A DNA stretch of 64,000 nucleotides from Verminephrobacter eiseniae EF01-2 (GTDB taxonomy: Bacteria; Pseudomonadota; Gammaproteobacteria; Burkholderiales; Burkholderiaceae_C), in the NCBI RefSeq assembly GCF_000015565.1, contig NC_008786.1, positions 1,302,001 to 1,366,000 on the forward strand. Reading direction: 5' to 3'. Every line of letters begins with the position of its first letter. The stretch's first letter is position 1. Positions 8,843-17,937 of the stretch are shown here, in pieces. The position numbers were made by a program, and so were the translations under genes. Under the pieces are notes generated by a model that was given only the letters and a program-made list of their open reading frames with translations, searched no databases and had not been told where the DNA came from.

Positions 8843-10858
8843 ATGCATACGACTAGCATTGGCATTGAGGCCGACCCTTCATCCTCCGAGCCAGACAACA
8901 GCAAATCCCCGACGTTCGAGATGACCGTCGATCTCAACGTCCTCGAGCACCTCGGAATCAACCTCTACAGCAACATCGCCGCCGTCCTGACCGAAGCGGT
9001 CGCCAACGCATGGGACGCGGATGCGTCGAGCGTGAGGGTTCGTGTCGATCCGAACAACCAATGGGTCGAAATCGAGGACGACGGCATCGGCATGTCCGTC
9101 GATGATTTGAACGGCAAGTACCTGCGTGTCGGCTACCGCCGCCGCGACGACGAAGATGCGGAACACGGGCGCAAGACGGCCAAAGGCCGACCCGTGATGG
9201 GCCGCAAGGGGTTGGGAAAGCTGTCTCTCTTTTCCATCGCCGACGTCATCGAAGTGCAATCCGCCAAGAACGGCGATAGGCACGGCTTTCGCATGACCGT
9301 GCCGGACATCAAGAAGGCTGTCCACGAAAAGCAGAAGTACCACCCCGAACCGCTTGCGAGTGATGTGCTCACGGTGACGCAGGGCACGAAGCTCGTGCTG
9401 CGCGAGATCAAGCGGCAGCGGCTCGGCAAGGGCGTCGCCGCGCTGCGCAAGCGTCTGGCCCGTCGCTTCTCGATCATCGGTCAGGCCAACGGATTCGACA
9501 TCGAGATCGACGGCCTGCCCATCACGGCAGCGGATCGCGGTGACTTGCCCAAAGTCCAGTTTCTTTGGACGTTCGAGGGCTACGAGCCGGAAGCCAACAC
9601 CATCTCGCACGTCAAAGAAAGCGAATCGCTGCCCGCACGGTTCGATGCTTGGGATTCGGCCTGGCGCGTGAGGGGCTGGCTCGGCACTGCGCGCAAGCCC
9701 AAAGATCTCGACGATGACGAAGGGGGGAATCTGAATGGCATCGTGGTTTTCGCCCGAGGCCGTCTGTTCCATGAGAACGTTCTCGACCGTCTGAACGACG
9801 GTCGGCTCTACACCAAGTACCTCACGGGGCAGATCGAAGCGGACTTCCTCGACGATGACGATCAGCCGGACATCGCCACCAGTGACCGCCAGCGCGTGCA
9901 GGAGGACGATGAGCGATACACCCAATTGATCGCGTTCCTCAGGTCACGGCTCAACCAGCTCGAAAAGCGTTGGAATGAATGGCGCAGGAAACATGAGGTG
10001 GAGAAAGCCAAGGAAACCTCTCCGGCACTGGCCGAGTGGCTGGAGACGCTCCCGGAGGGCTACAGAAAGAGCGCCGAGACGCTGATAGCCAAATTGAGCG
10101 CGCTGCCGGTGGACGACGAGGACGACCGTAAGCTCATGTATCGGCACGGCATTCTGGCTTTCGAGCGCATGAAGCTCCGTGGCTCGACGGAAGAGTTCGT
10201 GACGAGCGTGGAGAGCGCCGACCGGTTGCTGGCCGTGCTCGCGGACCGCGACGCACTGGAAGCCTCGCTGTACCGTGACATCGTGAAGTCGCGTTTGGAC
10301 GCAATCCGCGACTTCCAGACCATCATCGACGAGGACGCGAAGGAACGGGTGCTCCAGAAGTATCTGTTCGACCATCTCTGGCTACTCGATCCGGCGTGGG
10401 AGCGTGCCACGGGTAGCCAGATCATGGAGTCTCGCCTCACGACCGAAGGCGTGCTGGTCGCAGGCCTGACCGAGAAAGAACGTCTGGGCCGCGTGGACAT
10501 CGCCTATCGCACGCAGGCGGGCAAGCACGTCATCGTCGAGCTCAAGAAGGTCGGTCGCAAGATGGGACTGCTCGAATTGGTCGAGCAAGGCCAGACCTAT
10601 GTGGACAAGCTCAGGAAGATTCTGCGTGAGCAGAATGTGACGTCGCCGGACATCGAGGTGATCTTCGTGATCGGCAAGGCGGTCGATGAGGAAGCCACCA
10701 ACCCAGATCGGCTCAAGTCGTCAATGGAATCCATCGCACCGGGTAGCCGCATCGTCCACTACGACACGCTGATCCGTGGAGCGCAGGAAGCCTATTCGGC
10801 CTACATCGACCAGACCAAGGCGCTGGACAAGCTCGAAAACATCGTGAACAGGATTTGA
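8843..10858 (+). CDS. GHKL ATPase with C-terminal PD-(D/E)XK-like domain
   Basis: The 671-residue protein begins with a Hsp90/MutL-type ATPase: N-box EAVANAWDAD, G1 box DDGIGM and G2 region GRKGLGKLS. The C-terminal third contains GRVDIAYRTQAGKHVIVELK near residue 550, a D...ExK pattern like PD-(D/E)XK nucleases. ATP-driven clamp closure coupled to cleavage is a plausible inference. I chose the ATG at 8843, 11 bases after the RT stop and preceded by GAAGAGGA; an upstream in-frame ATG at 8771 would lie inside the RT gene. It is an accessory gene between the retron module and drmA. I do not know a named family for this exact architecture. Confidence 0.75.
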   Translation: MHTTSIGIEADPSSSEPDNSKSPTFEMTVDLNVLEHLGINLYSNIAAVLTEAVANAWDADASSVRVRVDPNNQWVEIEDDGIGMSVDDLNGKYLRVGYRRRDDEDAEHGRKTAKGRPVMGRKGLGKLSLFSIADVIEVQSAKNGDRHGFRMTVPDIKKAVHEKQKYHPEPLASDVLTVTQGTKLVLREIKRQRLGKGVAALRKRLARRFSIIGQANGFDIEIDGLPITAADRGDLPKVQFLWTFEGYEPEANTISHVKESESLPARFDAWDSAWRVRGWLGTARKPKDLDDDEGGNLNGIVVFARGRLFHENVLDRLNDGRLYTKYLTGQIEADFLDDDDQPDIATSDRQRVQEDDERYTQLIAFLRSRLNQLEKRWNEWRRKHEVEKAKETSPALAEWLETLPEGYRKSAETLIAKLSALPVDDEDDRKLMYRHGILAFERMKLRGSTEEFVTSVESADRLLAVLADRDALEASLYRDIVKSRLDAIRDFQTIIDEDAKERVLQKYLFDHLWLLDPAWERATGSQIMESRLTTEGVLVAGLTEKERLGRVDIAYRTQAGKHVIVELKKVGRKMGLLELVEQGQTYVDKLRKILREQNVTSPDIEVIFVIGKAVDEEATNPDRLKSSMESIAPGSRIVHYDTLIRGAQEAYSAYIDQTKALDKLENIVNRI

Positions 10859-10870
10859 GGGTTCAGCAGC

Positions 10871-11935
10871 ATGGCTACAAGCAAGAAGACCACCCGCAAG
10901 AAACTCGCACCAGCGGTGCGAGAAACTGCTGCCGCGAAGGACTACCCGGCCCTGCTGTCCGAGGTGAAGGCGCGCATCCAGTCCGCGCAATACGCGGCAC
11001 TGCGCGCGGTCAACAAGGAACTGGTCGGCCTGTACTGGGACATCGGACGGCTGATCGTGGAGCGGCAGCAGACCGAAGGCTGGGGCAAGGCCGTGGTGGC
11101 GCAGCTCGCCGCCGACCTTCAAGCAGCCTTTCCGGGCACGTGCGGCTTTTCGGCCTCCAACCTGTGGCGGATGAAGAGCTTCTTCGAGACCTACAGCGGC
11201 GCGGGAAAACTCGCACCACTGGTGCGAGAAATCGGCTGGAGCCACAACCTGATCATCCTCGAACGCTGCGGGGACGCGCAGGAGCGCGAGTTCTACCTGC
11301 GCATGGCGCGCAAGTTCGGCTGGTCGAAGAACGTGCTCGCCCACCAGATCGACAACCAGAGCTACGAGAAATCGTTGCTGGGCCAGACCAATTTCGACCA
11401 AACGCTGACCCCGGCCCTGCGCGCGCAGGCCAAGTTGGCGGTGAGGGACGAATACGCTTTCGACTTCCTCGAACTGGGCCAGCAGCACAGCGAGCGCGAG
11501 CTGGAACGCGCGCTGATCACCCGCATCGAGGACTTCCTGCGCGCGATGGGCGGCATGTTCGCCTTCATGGGCAGCCAGTACCGGCTGGAGGTGGAAGGCA
11601 AGGAGTTCTTCATCGACCTGCTACTGTTCCACCGGAGGCTGCATGCGCTGGTCGCCATCGAGTTGAAGATCGGTGAGTTCGAGCCGGAGTTCGTCGGCAA
11701 GATGCAGTTCTACCTCGCGGCGCTGGACGCGCAGGTGCGGCAGGAAGACGAGAACCCGTCCATCGGCATCATCCTGTGCAAGGAGAAGACCCGCACCATC
11801 GTCGAGTACGCGCTGCGCGACGCGCGCAAGCCCATCGGCGTGGCGACCTACGAAATCACCAAGACGCTGCCGAAGAAGCTGAAAGACCAGTTGCCATCTC
11901 CGGAAGCCATTGCGCACCTGCTGGAGAGCATATGA
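10871..11935 (+). CDS. DUF1016 (YhcG-type) PD-(D/E)XK nuclease
   Basis: The 354 residues match the DUF1016/YhcG family: an N-terminal helical domain (LYWDIGRLIVERQ, FSASNLWRM, IGWSHNLIILERC) followed by a nuclease-like core. In that core FIDLLLFHRR and VAIELKIG give Asp near 249 and Glu-x-Lys near 264-266. Such proteins are frequent next to restriction-modification and DISARM genes, and their role there is unresolved. It starts 12 bases after the GHKL gene, and its TGA overlaps the drmA ATG. The gene holds two copies of a palindromic DNA motif that encode KLAPxVRE, one at the very N-terminus and one near residue 114. Confidence 0.88.
   Translation: MATSKKTTRKKLAPAVRETAAAKDYPALLSEVKARIQSAQYAALRAVNKELVGLYWDIGRLIVERQQTEGWGKAVVAQLAADLQAAFPGTCGFSASNLWRMKSFFETYSGAGKLAPLVREIGWSHNLIILERCGDAQEREFYLRMARKFGWSKNVLAHQIDNQSYEKSLLGQTNFDQTLTPALRAQAKLAVRDEYAFDFLELGQQHSERELERALITRIEDFLRAMGGMFAFMGSQYRLEVEGKEFFIDLLLFHRRLHALVAIELKIGEFEPEFVGKMQFYLAALDAQVRQEDENPSIGIILCKEKTRTIVEYALRDARKPIGVATYEITKTLPKKLKDQLPSPEAIAHLLESI
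10904..10922. repeat. Palindrome copy 1 inside DUF1016 gene
   Basis: CTCGCACC and GGTGCGAG face each other around a 3-base AGC centre, flanked on both sides by AAA. It encodes LAPAVRE near the N-terminus. A second near-identical copy lies 306 bases downstream in the same frame. Confidence 0.8.
11210..11228. repeat. Palindrome copy 2 inside DUF1016 gene
   Basis: The same arms, CTCGCACC and GGTGCGAG, surround ACT, again with A-rich flanks. It encodes LAPLVRE. The conserved flanks and arms across 102 codons suggest a duplicated or mobile palindromic element, or a binding site within the gene. Confidence 0.8.
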
Positions 11936-14900
11936 ATGGGGCACCCATGAGTGACGCCAACGCATGGATCGCCATCGATCACGGTCGCGGCACCGATCGC
12001 AGGCTCGCGCCCTACACCCTGGTCTTGAAGGGTGACCGATCCCTGTATCAGGCCATCGCCGAAGACGATTGGGTGCTCGTGCTGAATTCTGCCGGGGAGA
12101 TCGCTCGCGCCGGGCGTGTGCTGCGGCTTCGTTCCGACCTCGAAACCACCACGATCTTCTTCGACCGGCTGTCCGCCGCTGACGCTCCGGTGCCGGTCAC
12201 CAGCGTTTCTCTGGCTCCCCCGTCGTCGGGCAACGTCGGGCGCATCCAGTGGGACGAGTTCGTCGCGGCCTTGTCCACGGCGCTGCACCAGACCGTCACC
12301 GGCATGCTGCCGGTCGAGGATCCGGCCTACATCCGTGAACTGCTGCAACTGGCCGTGGTGGACGACCTGCTCGGCCCGGCGGGTGGCCCACACGAACGCA
12401 TCGTGGACATGGGCGTGCGCGACCGTTATCTGGTCGGCAAGTTGGCGCCGCGTGATGATGCTCAGGGAGGCATCGAAGGGCCGGAAGGCCCGCTGGCTGA
12501 GGAAGATGTGGAGGAACCCACCGACCCCATCGTGCCCGGCCAGCACGAACCCGGTGCCGAGTTCGGTACGGCGACGGGGCGAGTGGAACCCGAGTCGGAC
12601 GGTTCGGACGAAATCGACGCGGCCAGCAATCAGTCGCTGGTGCCCAGCAGCTTCGGCATGACCTTCTGCGTGGATGGCGACGTCGAGCGCATCGAGGTCG
12701 AGGCGCGCTGGGGCAGCTACGAGCGCGTGCCGAACGAGGAACACGAGCTGGCGCGGCCCAATGGGCAGAAGGCCAAGGTCTGGCTGCGTATCCCTTGCGG
12801 CGGGAAGCTGGTGTTGTCGCTCACCGAGGGCGTGGTTCCCCATCAGGCACCGGATGCGAACCGTCCGGCGGTGCGGATACAGGGTTCCGTCCGCGCCAAG
12901 AACGCCAATGGCGACCGCTTGGTGACGCTGTTCTTGGTGAATGCGCAGGAGGAGCCCGACACCAACCGCGATACGGCCTGGCTGTTCCAGCCGGAACTGA
13001 TCGTGCGCGCAGAAGCCGAGGCGTCCAAGCGCGTCATCTTCCGCCGCCGCCCCGTGCTTGATGCCGACGGGAACGACCCGGAGCGCGAATCGCTGGAGAT
13101 GATCTACCGCAATCGCGTGGAGTTCGCGGTCGGGCATGGCGTCGCCGTCCACGCCGAGACGGCGGACGACGTGACGCTGGCCACCGAGGTGCGCACCACC
13201 GTGCTGCCGCAGTACGAAGTGCAGGTCACGGAGACGCCGGGCCTCGACCCCGCCGACCGTCCGGCGATGAAGGAGATGCTGGCGAGCGGCCTGCTCGACA
13301 TGCAGCGGCTCGCCACGCTGGAAGTCGCCGAGTTGGTCGATGCCCTGAATGTGCTGACGAAGGACTACGCGGCGTGGATCGTGGAGCAGCGCGAGCGCAT
13401 CGACGTGGTCGGGTATGACACGCAGGCCGCACAGGCGCTGGATCGCTGTCAGGAAATCCAGTCGCGCTTGCAACAGGGCATCGACACGCTGAAGAACGAC
13501 GGCAAGGCGCTGGCCGCATTCCGCTTCGCCAATAAAGCAATGGCGATCCAGCGTGTGCGCAGCCAGTACGCGCTCGAAGTGCGGCGCGGGCGTGACGTGA
13601 CGGTCGATCAGTTCGACCAGCCGAAGAACCGGAGCTGGCGTCCGTTCCAGTTGGCGTTCCTGCTGCTGGCTATCCCGTCGCTGGCCGATCCCATGCACCC
13701 CGATCGCGTGCAGCCGATGGAAGCCCATGCCGATCTGCTATGGTTCCCCACCGGCGGCGGCAAGACCGAAGCCTATCTGGGCGTCGCGGCGTTCACGATG
13801 GCGATCCGCCGTCTGCAAGGCAAGCTCGGCGGCTACGACGGCTTGCGCGGTCTGGCGGTGATCATGCGCTATACGCTGCGCCTGCTGACCTTGCAGCAGT
13901 TCCAGCGCGCCACTGCGCTGATCTGCGCGATGGAAAAACTTCGGCGGGATGCTCTCGTTCGAGGTGACGAGTCGCTCGGCAAGGAACCTTTCACCATCGG
14001 CCTGTGGGTCGGCAACAAGGTGACGCCGGGCACGACCGAGGACAGCCACCGGGCCATCCAGGCTCTGCGTGATCCAGGAAAGAACAAAGCAGGACGTGCT
14101 TCACCACTTCAGCTCACCAGTTGCCCTTGGTGTGGCTCCACGATCGACCCCGGAAAAGACGTCGTCGTCGATAAGGATCGCGGTAGAACGGTCGTTTACT
14201 GCGGTGACAAAAAGAGCAGTTGCACATTCTCTCGCGGCAGATCGAGCAAGTCGCCGCACCCCGGCATCCCGGTGCTGACGGTGGATGAGGAGATCTACCA
14301 CCGTCCGCCGACGATGATGATCGCCACCGTGGACAAGTTCGCCATGATGGCGTGGCGCGGCCAGGTGCGCACGCTGTTCGGTCGCGTGAGCCAGGAATGC
14401 GAGCGCCACGGCCTGCTGTGGCCTGACTGCGATTGCACGGGCAATCACCCCGCGTCGAAAAATTCGCCAGCGGTCAAGGTCAAGAACGTCGCACCAATCC
14501 GTCCGCCCGATCTGATCATCCAGGACGAGTTCCACCTCATCAGCGGCCCGCTGGGCACGATGGTCGGCTTGTACGAATCCGTTGTCGATGAACTGTCTGG
14601 CTGGACGCTCGATGGCAAGACGGTCAAGCCCAAGATCGTCGCGTCCACGGCGACGGTGCGCAAAGCCAAGGAACAGGTGAACAACGTGTTCATGCGGCGC
14701 GTGTCGGTGTTCCCGCCGCATGGCTTGGACGTGGAGGACAACTACTTCTCGGTGCAGCGCCCGATCGAGGAACGGCCCGGACGGCGCTATCTGGGCGTGT
14801 GCTCGCCCGGCAGCTCGCGTCCCGCGATGCTGATCCGCGTCTATACCGCCTTCCTCACCGCCGCCCAGGCCCTGTTCGACCGTTTCGGCGAACCCGCCGA

Positions 14901-15912
14901 TCCGTACATGACGACGGTCGGCTACTTCAACTCGCTGCGTGAGCTGGGCGGGATGCGGCGCTTGGCAGAGGACGACGTGCAGACGCGCGCCTACCGTGTT
15001 CGGATGAGCATGGTCGATCGGCCTGCGCTCGCGCAGCGCAGCGTCAACAACATCCGCGAGCTGACGTCGCGCGTCTCCAGTCAGGACATCCCGAAGTACC
15101 TCGACGATCTGGAAGTCAAGTTCAAGGCCGCGTTCGATCCGGCCACCGGGAAGTTCGTGACGAAGTGGAACCAGGGCGATACCCGCGCGATCGACGTGGT
15201 GCTGGCGACCAATATGCTGTCGGTGGGTCTGGACGTGAACCGGCTGGGCCTGATGGCGGTCAACGGTCAGCCCAAGGGCACGGCGGAATACATCCAGGCC
15301 ACCAGCCGCGTGGGCCGTTTCTTCCCCGGCTTGGTCTGCACGGTGCTCACCTGGGCGCGTCCGCGCGACCTCTCGCACTACGAGACCTTCGAGCATTACC
15401 ACGCGACCTTCTACAAGCATGTGGAAGCGCAGTCGGTGACGCCGTTCTCGCCGCGCGCGATGGATCGCGGCCTGACCGGCGCGCTGCTCGCCCTGATGCG
15501 GCTGGAGAACGGCGCCTTCAGCCCGAACGCGGGTGCGGGTGAACTGGACAAATCCGACAAACCCGAGATCCTCGATGCCATCGACGTGCTGGTGCGGCGG
15601 GCTTGGAACGTCAGCGAAACGACCACCATCGAGCATCTGGCCGAGCGTGAACTGAAGGAACGCGCGGACGAATGGGCCAAGGCTGTGAGCGTGCCTGGTC
15701 GCACGCTGGTCTACGAAAAGCCAGGGGCGCAGGCAGCGACGATGGTCGGACTGGTCAAGTCGCCGGGCATCCATGCGTGGGACAACTGGACGGTGCCGAT
15801 GTCGATGCGCGAAGTGGAGCCGGGCGTGCGCCTGATCATGAACACGGAGCGCATCCCGGACGAGCACGGGTGGAAGCCGCGTCCGGTGCCGAAGGACGAG
15901 GACCGACCATGA
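11932..15912 (+). CDS. drmA: DISARM helicase DrmA
   Basis: The 1326-residue protein carries superfamily 2 helicase motifs. Walker A FPTGGGKTEAY is near residue 604, motif II QDEFH near 864, a motif III-like ASTATVRKA near 905, and motif VI QATSRVGR near 1122. Between motifs I and II there is a cysteine cluster (CPWCG ... CGDKKSSC), probably zinc-binding, and a second Cys-rich patch near 820. DrmA is the DISARM core helicase; with DrmB it forms the complex that engages incoming DNA. The start is the ATG at 11932 in the ATGA overlap with the DUF1016 stop, preceded by GGAGAG; ATG 11947 is the alternative. It ends in an ATGA overlap with drmB. Confidence 0.92.
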   Translation: MNGAPMSDANAWIAIDHGRGTDRRLAPYTLVLKGDRSLYQAIAEDDWVLVLNSAGEIARAGRVLRLRSDLETTTIFFDRLSAADAPVPVTSVSLAPPSSGNVGRIQWDEFVAALSTALHQTVTGMLPVEDPAYIRELLQLAVVDDLLGPAGGPHERIVDMGVRDRYLVGKLAPRDDAQGGIEGPEGPLAEEDVEEPTDPIVPGQHEPGAEFGTATGRVEPESDGSDEIDAASNQSLVPSSFGMTFCVDGDVERIEVEARWGSYERVPNEEHELARPNGQKAKVWLRIPCGGKLVLSLTEGVVPHQAPDANRPAVRIQGSVRAKNANGDRLVTLFLVNAQEEPDTNRDTAWLFQPELIVRAEAEASKRVIFRRRPVLDADGNDPERESLEMIYRNRVEFAVGHGVAVHAETADDVTLATEVRTTVLPQYEVQVTETPGLDPADRPAMKEMLASGLLDMQRLATLEVAELVDALNVLTKDYAAWIVEQRERIDVVGYDTQAAQALDRCQEIQSRLQQGIDTLKNDGKALAAFRFANKAMAIQRVRSQYALEVRRGRDVTVDQFDQPKNRSWRPFQLAFLLLAIPSLADPMHPDRVQPMEAHADLLWFPTGGGKTEAYLGVAAFTMAIRRLQGKLGGYDGLRGLAVIMRYTLRLLTLQQFQRATALICAMEKLRRDALVRGDESLGKEPFTIGLWVGNKVTPGTTEDSHRAIQALRDPGKNKAGRASPLQLTSCPWCGSTIDPGKDVVVDKDRGRTVVYCGDKKSSCTFSRGRSSKSPHPGIPVLTVDEEIYHRPPTMMIATVDKFAMMAWRGQVRTLFGRVSQECERHGLLWPDCDCTGNHPASKNSPAVKVKNVAPIRPPDLIIQDEFHLISGPLGTMVGLYESVVDELSGWTLDGKTVKPKIVASTATVRKAKEQVNNVFMRRVSVFPPHGLDVEDNYFSVQRPIEERPGRRYLGVCSPGSSRPAMLIRVYTAFLTAAQALFDRFGEPADPYMTTVGYFNSLRELGGMRRLAEDDVQTRAYRVRMSMVDRPALAQRSVNNIRELTSRVSSQDIPKYLDDLEVKFKAAFDPATGKFVTKWNQGDTRAIDVVLATNMLSVGLDVNRLGLMAVNGQPKGTAEYIQATSRVGRFFPGLVCTVLTWARPRDLSHYETFEHYHATFYKHVEAQSVTPFSPRAMDRGLTGALLALMRLENGAFSPNAGAGELDKSDKPEILDAIDVLVRRAWNVSETTTIEHLAERELKERADEWAKAVSVPGRTLVYEKPGAQAATMVGLVKSPGIHAWDNWTVPMSMREVEPGVRLIMNTERIPDEHGWKPRPVPKDEDRP

Positions 15913-17759
15913 GCACCAATGAAACACCCGTCGGAGAAGTCCGCCCCAGTCAACTGCTCTGGACATACGGGCCGGGCGCGTTGATCGACCTGCCCAGCCT
16001 CTCGGTGGTGACGTTGGGCATCGACCAGTGGGAAAAGGAGCGTTGCCAGCCCATTGGTGAGCCGCGCCTGCTTGCCGCCGTCCGCAAGATTCTCGGGGCG
16101 CAGGTGGAGAGCCTGCGCATGCCGCCGTTCCAGAAGATCGAACCCGTCGATCCGTGGTCGGCGGAGGCGAACATCGGTGTTCCCGTGCGTCCGTTCCCGC
16201 GCTGGATGCGCTGTGTGAAGTGCGGCCTGCTGTCGCCCTTCGATGCGGGGCTGTTCGAAATCAAGGAAAACCGTTTCCGCCCGGAGCGAACCCGTTTCGT
16301 CCACAAGGGATGCCGTGGCTCCAAGGGCGACCAGCCGGCGAAGGATGCCGACGCCGTTCCGGCGCGTTTCCTCTTGGCCTGCCGCGACGGCCATCTCGAC
16401 GACTTCCCATGGCACTATTTCGTCCACGGCGGCAACGGCTCGTGCAAGGGAACGCTGCGCTTCTTCGAGAGCGGGGCCTCGTTGCAGACCGAGAACCTGT
16501 GGGTGAAGTGCGATGCCTGCGGCGCGTCGCGCAGCATGGCACACGCCTTCGGCAAGGCCGGGAAGGAAAACCTGCCGAGTTGCCGGGGCAGGCATCCCCA
16601 CCTCGATCATTTCGACGACGAGTGTGACGAGGAAGCGCGCGCCGTCCTGCTGGGTTCGACGAACAGTTGGTTCCCGATCACGCTGTCGGCGCTCGCCATC
16701 CCGCAGGCGAAAGACCCGCTCGGCCAACTGATTCAAGACGGCTGGGAGTTTTTCGACGATCTGGATTCCGAGGCCGCCGTCGCCGTGACGGTGAAGGCGC
16801 TGAAGAAGACCGGGGCCTTGCCGGGCATCGACAAGTACCCGGCATCGGACATCTGGGCGGCCATCGAGGCCCATCGCAATGGCGGCGGTCAGGAGGTCGT
16901 CGCCGACATCGAGGGGCCGGAGTGGGAAGTGCTGACGGCGGCCAACCCGCCCGCCGACTACCCGCATTTCATGAGCAAGAAGGTTGCCACGCCACCCGGT
17001 TTCGAGAAACACATTGGCAGCGTGCTGCTGCTGGAGAGGCTGCGCGAGGTGAATGCCTTGTTGGGTTTCACCCGCGTGGAGGCTCCCGAAGAATCGAGCG
17101 ATCCGAGCGAGCGTCCTCGGATGGCGGGCCTTGCGCGCCGCAAGCCGGATTGGGTGCCGGCGAATCAGGTTCACGGCGAAGGCATCTTCATCCAATTCGA
17201 TGAAGCGGCGCTGCGGACATGGGAGGCGCAGGCTGGCGTCGAGCGCGTGGATGGAATGCTCGAAGGCGGCCATCGTGGATGGCGCAATTCGCGCCACCTC
17301 GACCCGAACGAGGGCTACCCCGGCATCCGGTATGCCATGCTCCACACCCTCTCGCACCTGTTGATTCGGGAATTGGCGCTGGAATGCGGCTACAACGCGG
17401 CGAGTATCCGCGAACGGATTTACGCCGACACTTCGGGAGCGCATTCGCAAGCGGGCATCCTCATCTACACGGCAGCCGCCGATTCCGATGGAACGCTGGG
17501 CGGCCTCGTCGATCTCGGCCGGCCGGAAAACCTCGGTCGGTTGCTCCGGCAGGCGCTGGACCGCTCGAAGATCTGCTCGTCCGACCCGCTCTGCTCGGAA
17601 CATGACCCGGGCAAAGACCGCTCACTCCACGCCGCAGCCTGCCATGCGTGCAGCCTGGTCGCCGAGACCTCCTGCGAGCGGAGCAACCGTTACCTCGACA
17701 GAGCCTTGCTGGTGCCGACCCTCGACCGAGGGGATGCCGCGTTCTTCGCGGGGTTGTGA
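15909..17759 (+). CDS. drmB: DISARM DUF1998 protein DrmB
   Basis: The 616-residue protein ends in a DUF1998 domain. HTLSHLLIREL begins near residue 477, followed by a cluster of cysteines (CSSDPLC, HAACHAC, ETSCE) that probably bind zinc. CVKCG and CDACG pairs occur in the N-terminal half. The N-terminus (RPSQLLWTYGPGALIDLP) is characteristic of DrmB. DrmB partners DrmA and is one of the genes that define DISARM. It is coupled to drmA by ATGA overlap and is followed after one base by the drmC remnant. Confidence 0.92.
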   Translation: MSTNETPVGEVRPSQLLWTYGPGALIDLPSLSVVTLGIDQWEKERCQPIGEPRLLAAVRKILGAQVESLRMPPFQKIEPVDPWSAEANIGVPVRPFPRWMRCVKCGLLSPFDAGLFEIKENRFRPERTRFVHKGCRGSKGDQPAKDADAVPARFLLACRDGHLDDFPWHYFVHGGNGSCKGTLRFFESGASLQTENLWVKCDACGASRSMAHAFGKAGKENLPSCRGRHPHLDHFDDECDEEARAVLLGSTNSWFPITLSALAIPQAKDPLGQLIQDGWEFFDDLDSEAAVAVTVKALKKTGALPGIDKYPASDIWAAIEAHRNGGGQEVVADIEGPEWEVLTAANPPADYPHFMSKKVATPPGFEKHIGSVLLLERLREVNALLGFTRVEAPEESSDPSERPRMAGLARRKPDWVPANQVHGEGIFIQFDEAALRTWEAQAGVERVDGMLEGGHRGWRNSRHLDPNEGYPGIRYAMLHTLSHLLIRELALECGYNAASIRERIYADTSGAHSQAGILIYTAAADSDGTLGGLVDLGRPENLGRLLRQALDRSKICSSDPLCSEHDPGKDRSLHAAACHACSLVAETSCERSNRYLDRALLVPTLDRGDAAFFAGL

Positions 17760-17760
17760 C

Positions 17761-17925
17761 ATGGAAAGGCTGCTGGAAGCCGTCACAGACGTGGTCCGTC
17801 CCGTTTCACCGGAGAAGGTTCGGGCACTGGCGGGCGCGATTCGGAAGATCGAGGACGCGAAGACGAACGTCTCCCTGTCGGATGTCGTCGGCACGGCCAC
17901 GGCCAGAGCCGTCGTCGATCGGTCA
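17761..17925 (+). pseudogene. drmC: drmC remnant (5' end only)
   Basis: One base after drmB an ATG opens a frame of about 53 plausible drmC codons (MERLLEAVTDVV ... ATARAVVDR). From about 17921 the frame continues only as the antisense of the convergent HD-oxygenase gene, to a stop at 18378. The position matches drmC, the DISARM phospholipase D-family gene, but the HKD catalytic part is absent. drmC has been described as dispensable for DISARM protection in the model system, so the island may still work. The breakpoint marks its right border. An intact drmC elsewhere in the genome cannot be excluded. Confidence 0.75.
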
Positions 17926-17937
17926 GCCTTGGCTGAC
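17922..17937. other. Inverted repeat at the defence-island junction
   Basis: GTCAGCC and GGCTGAC form a perfect 7-base inverted repeat around TT. It contains the stop codon of the convergent HD-oxygenase gene and lies exactly where drmC homology ends. It could be a short terminator stem or a trace of the recombination that joined island and chromosome. Confidence 0.5.

Noticed and set aside
11848..17603. Three minus-strand frames of over 600 codons opposite drmA and drmB
   Set aside because: The sense strand carries clear helicase and DUF1998 motifs; the antisense frames have none.
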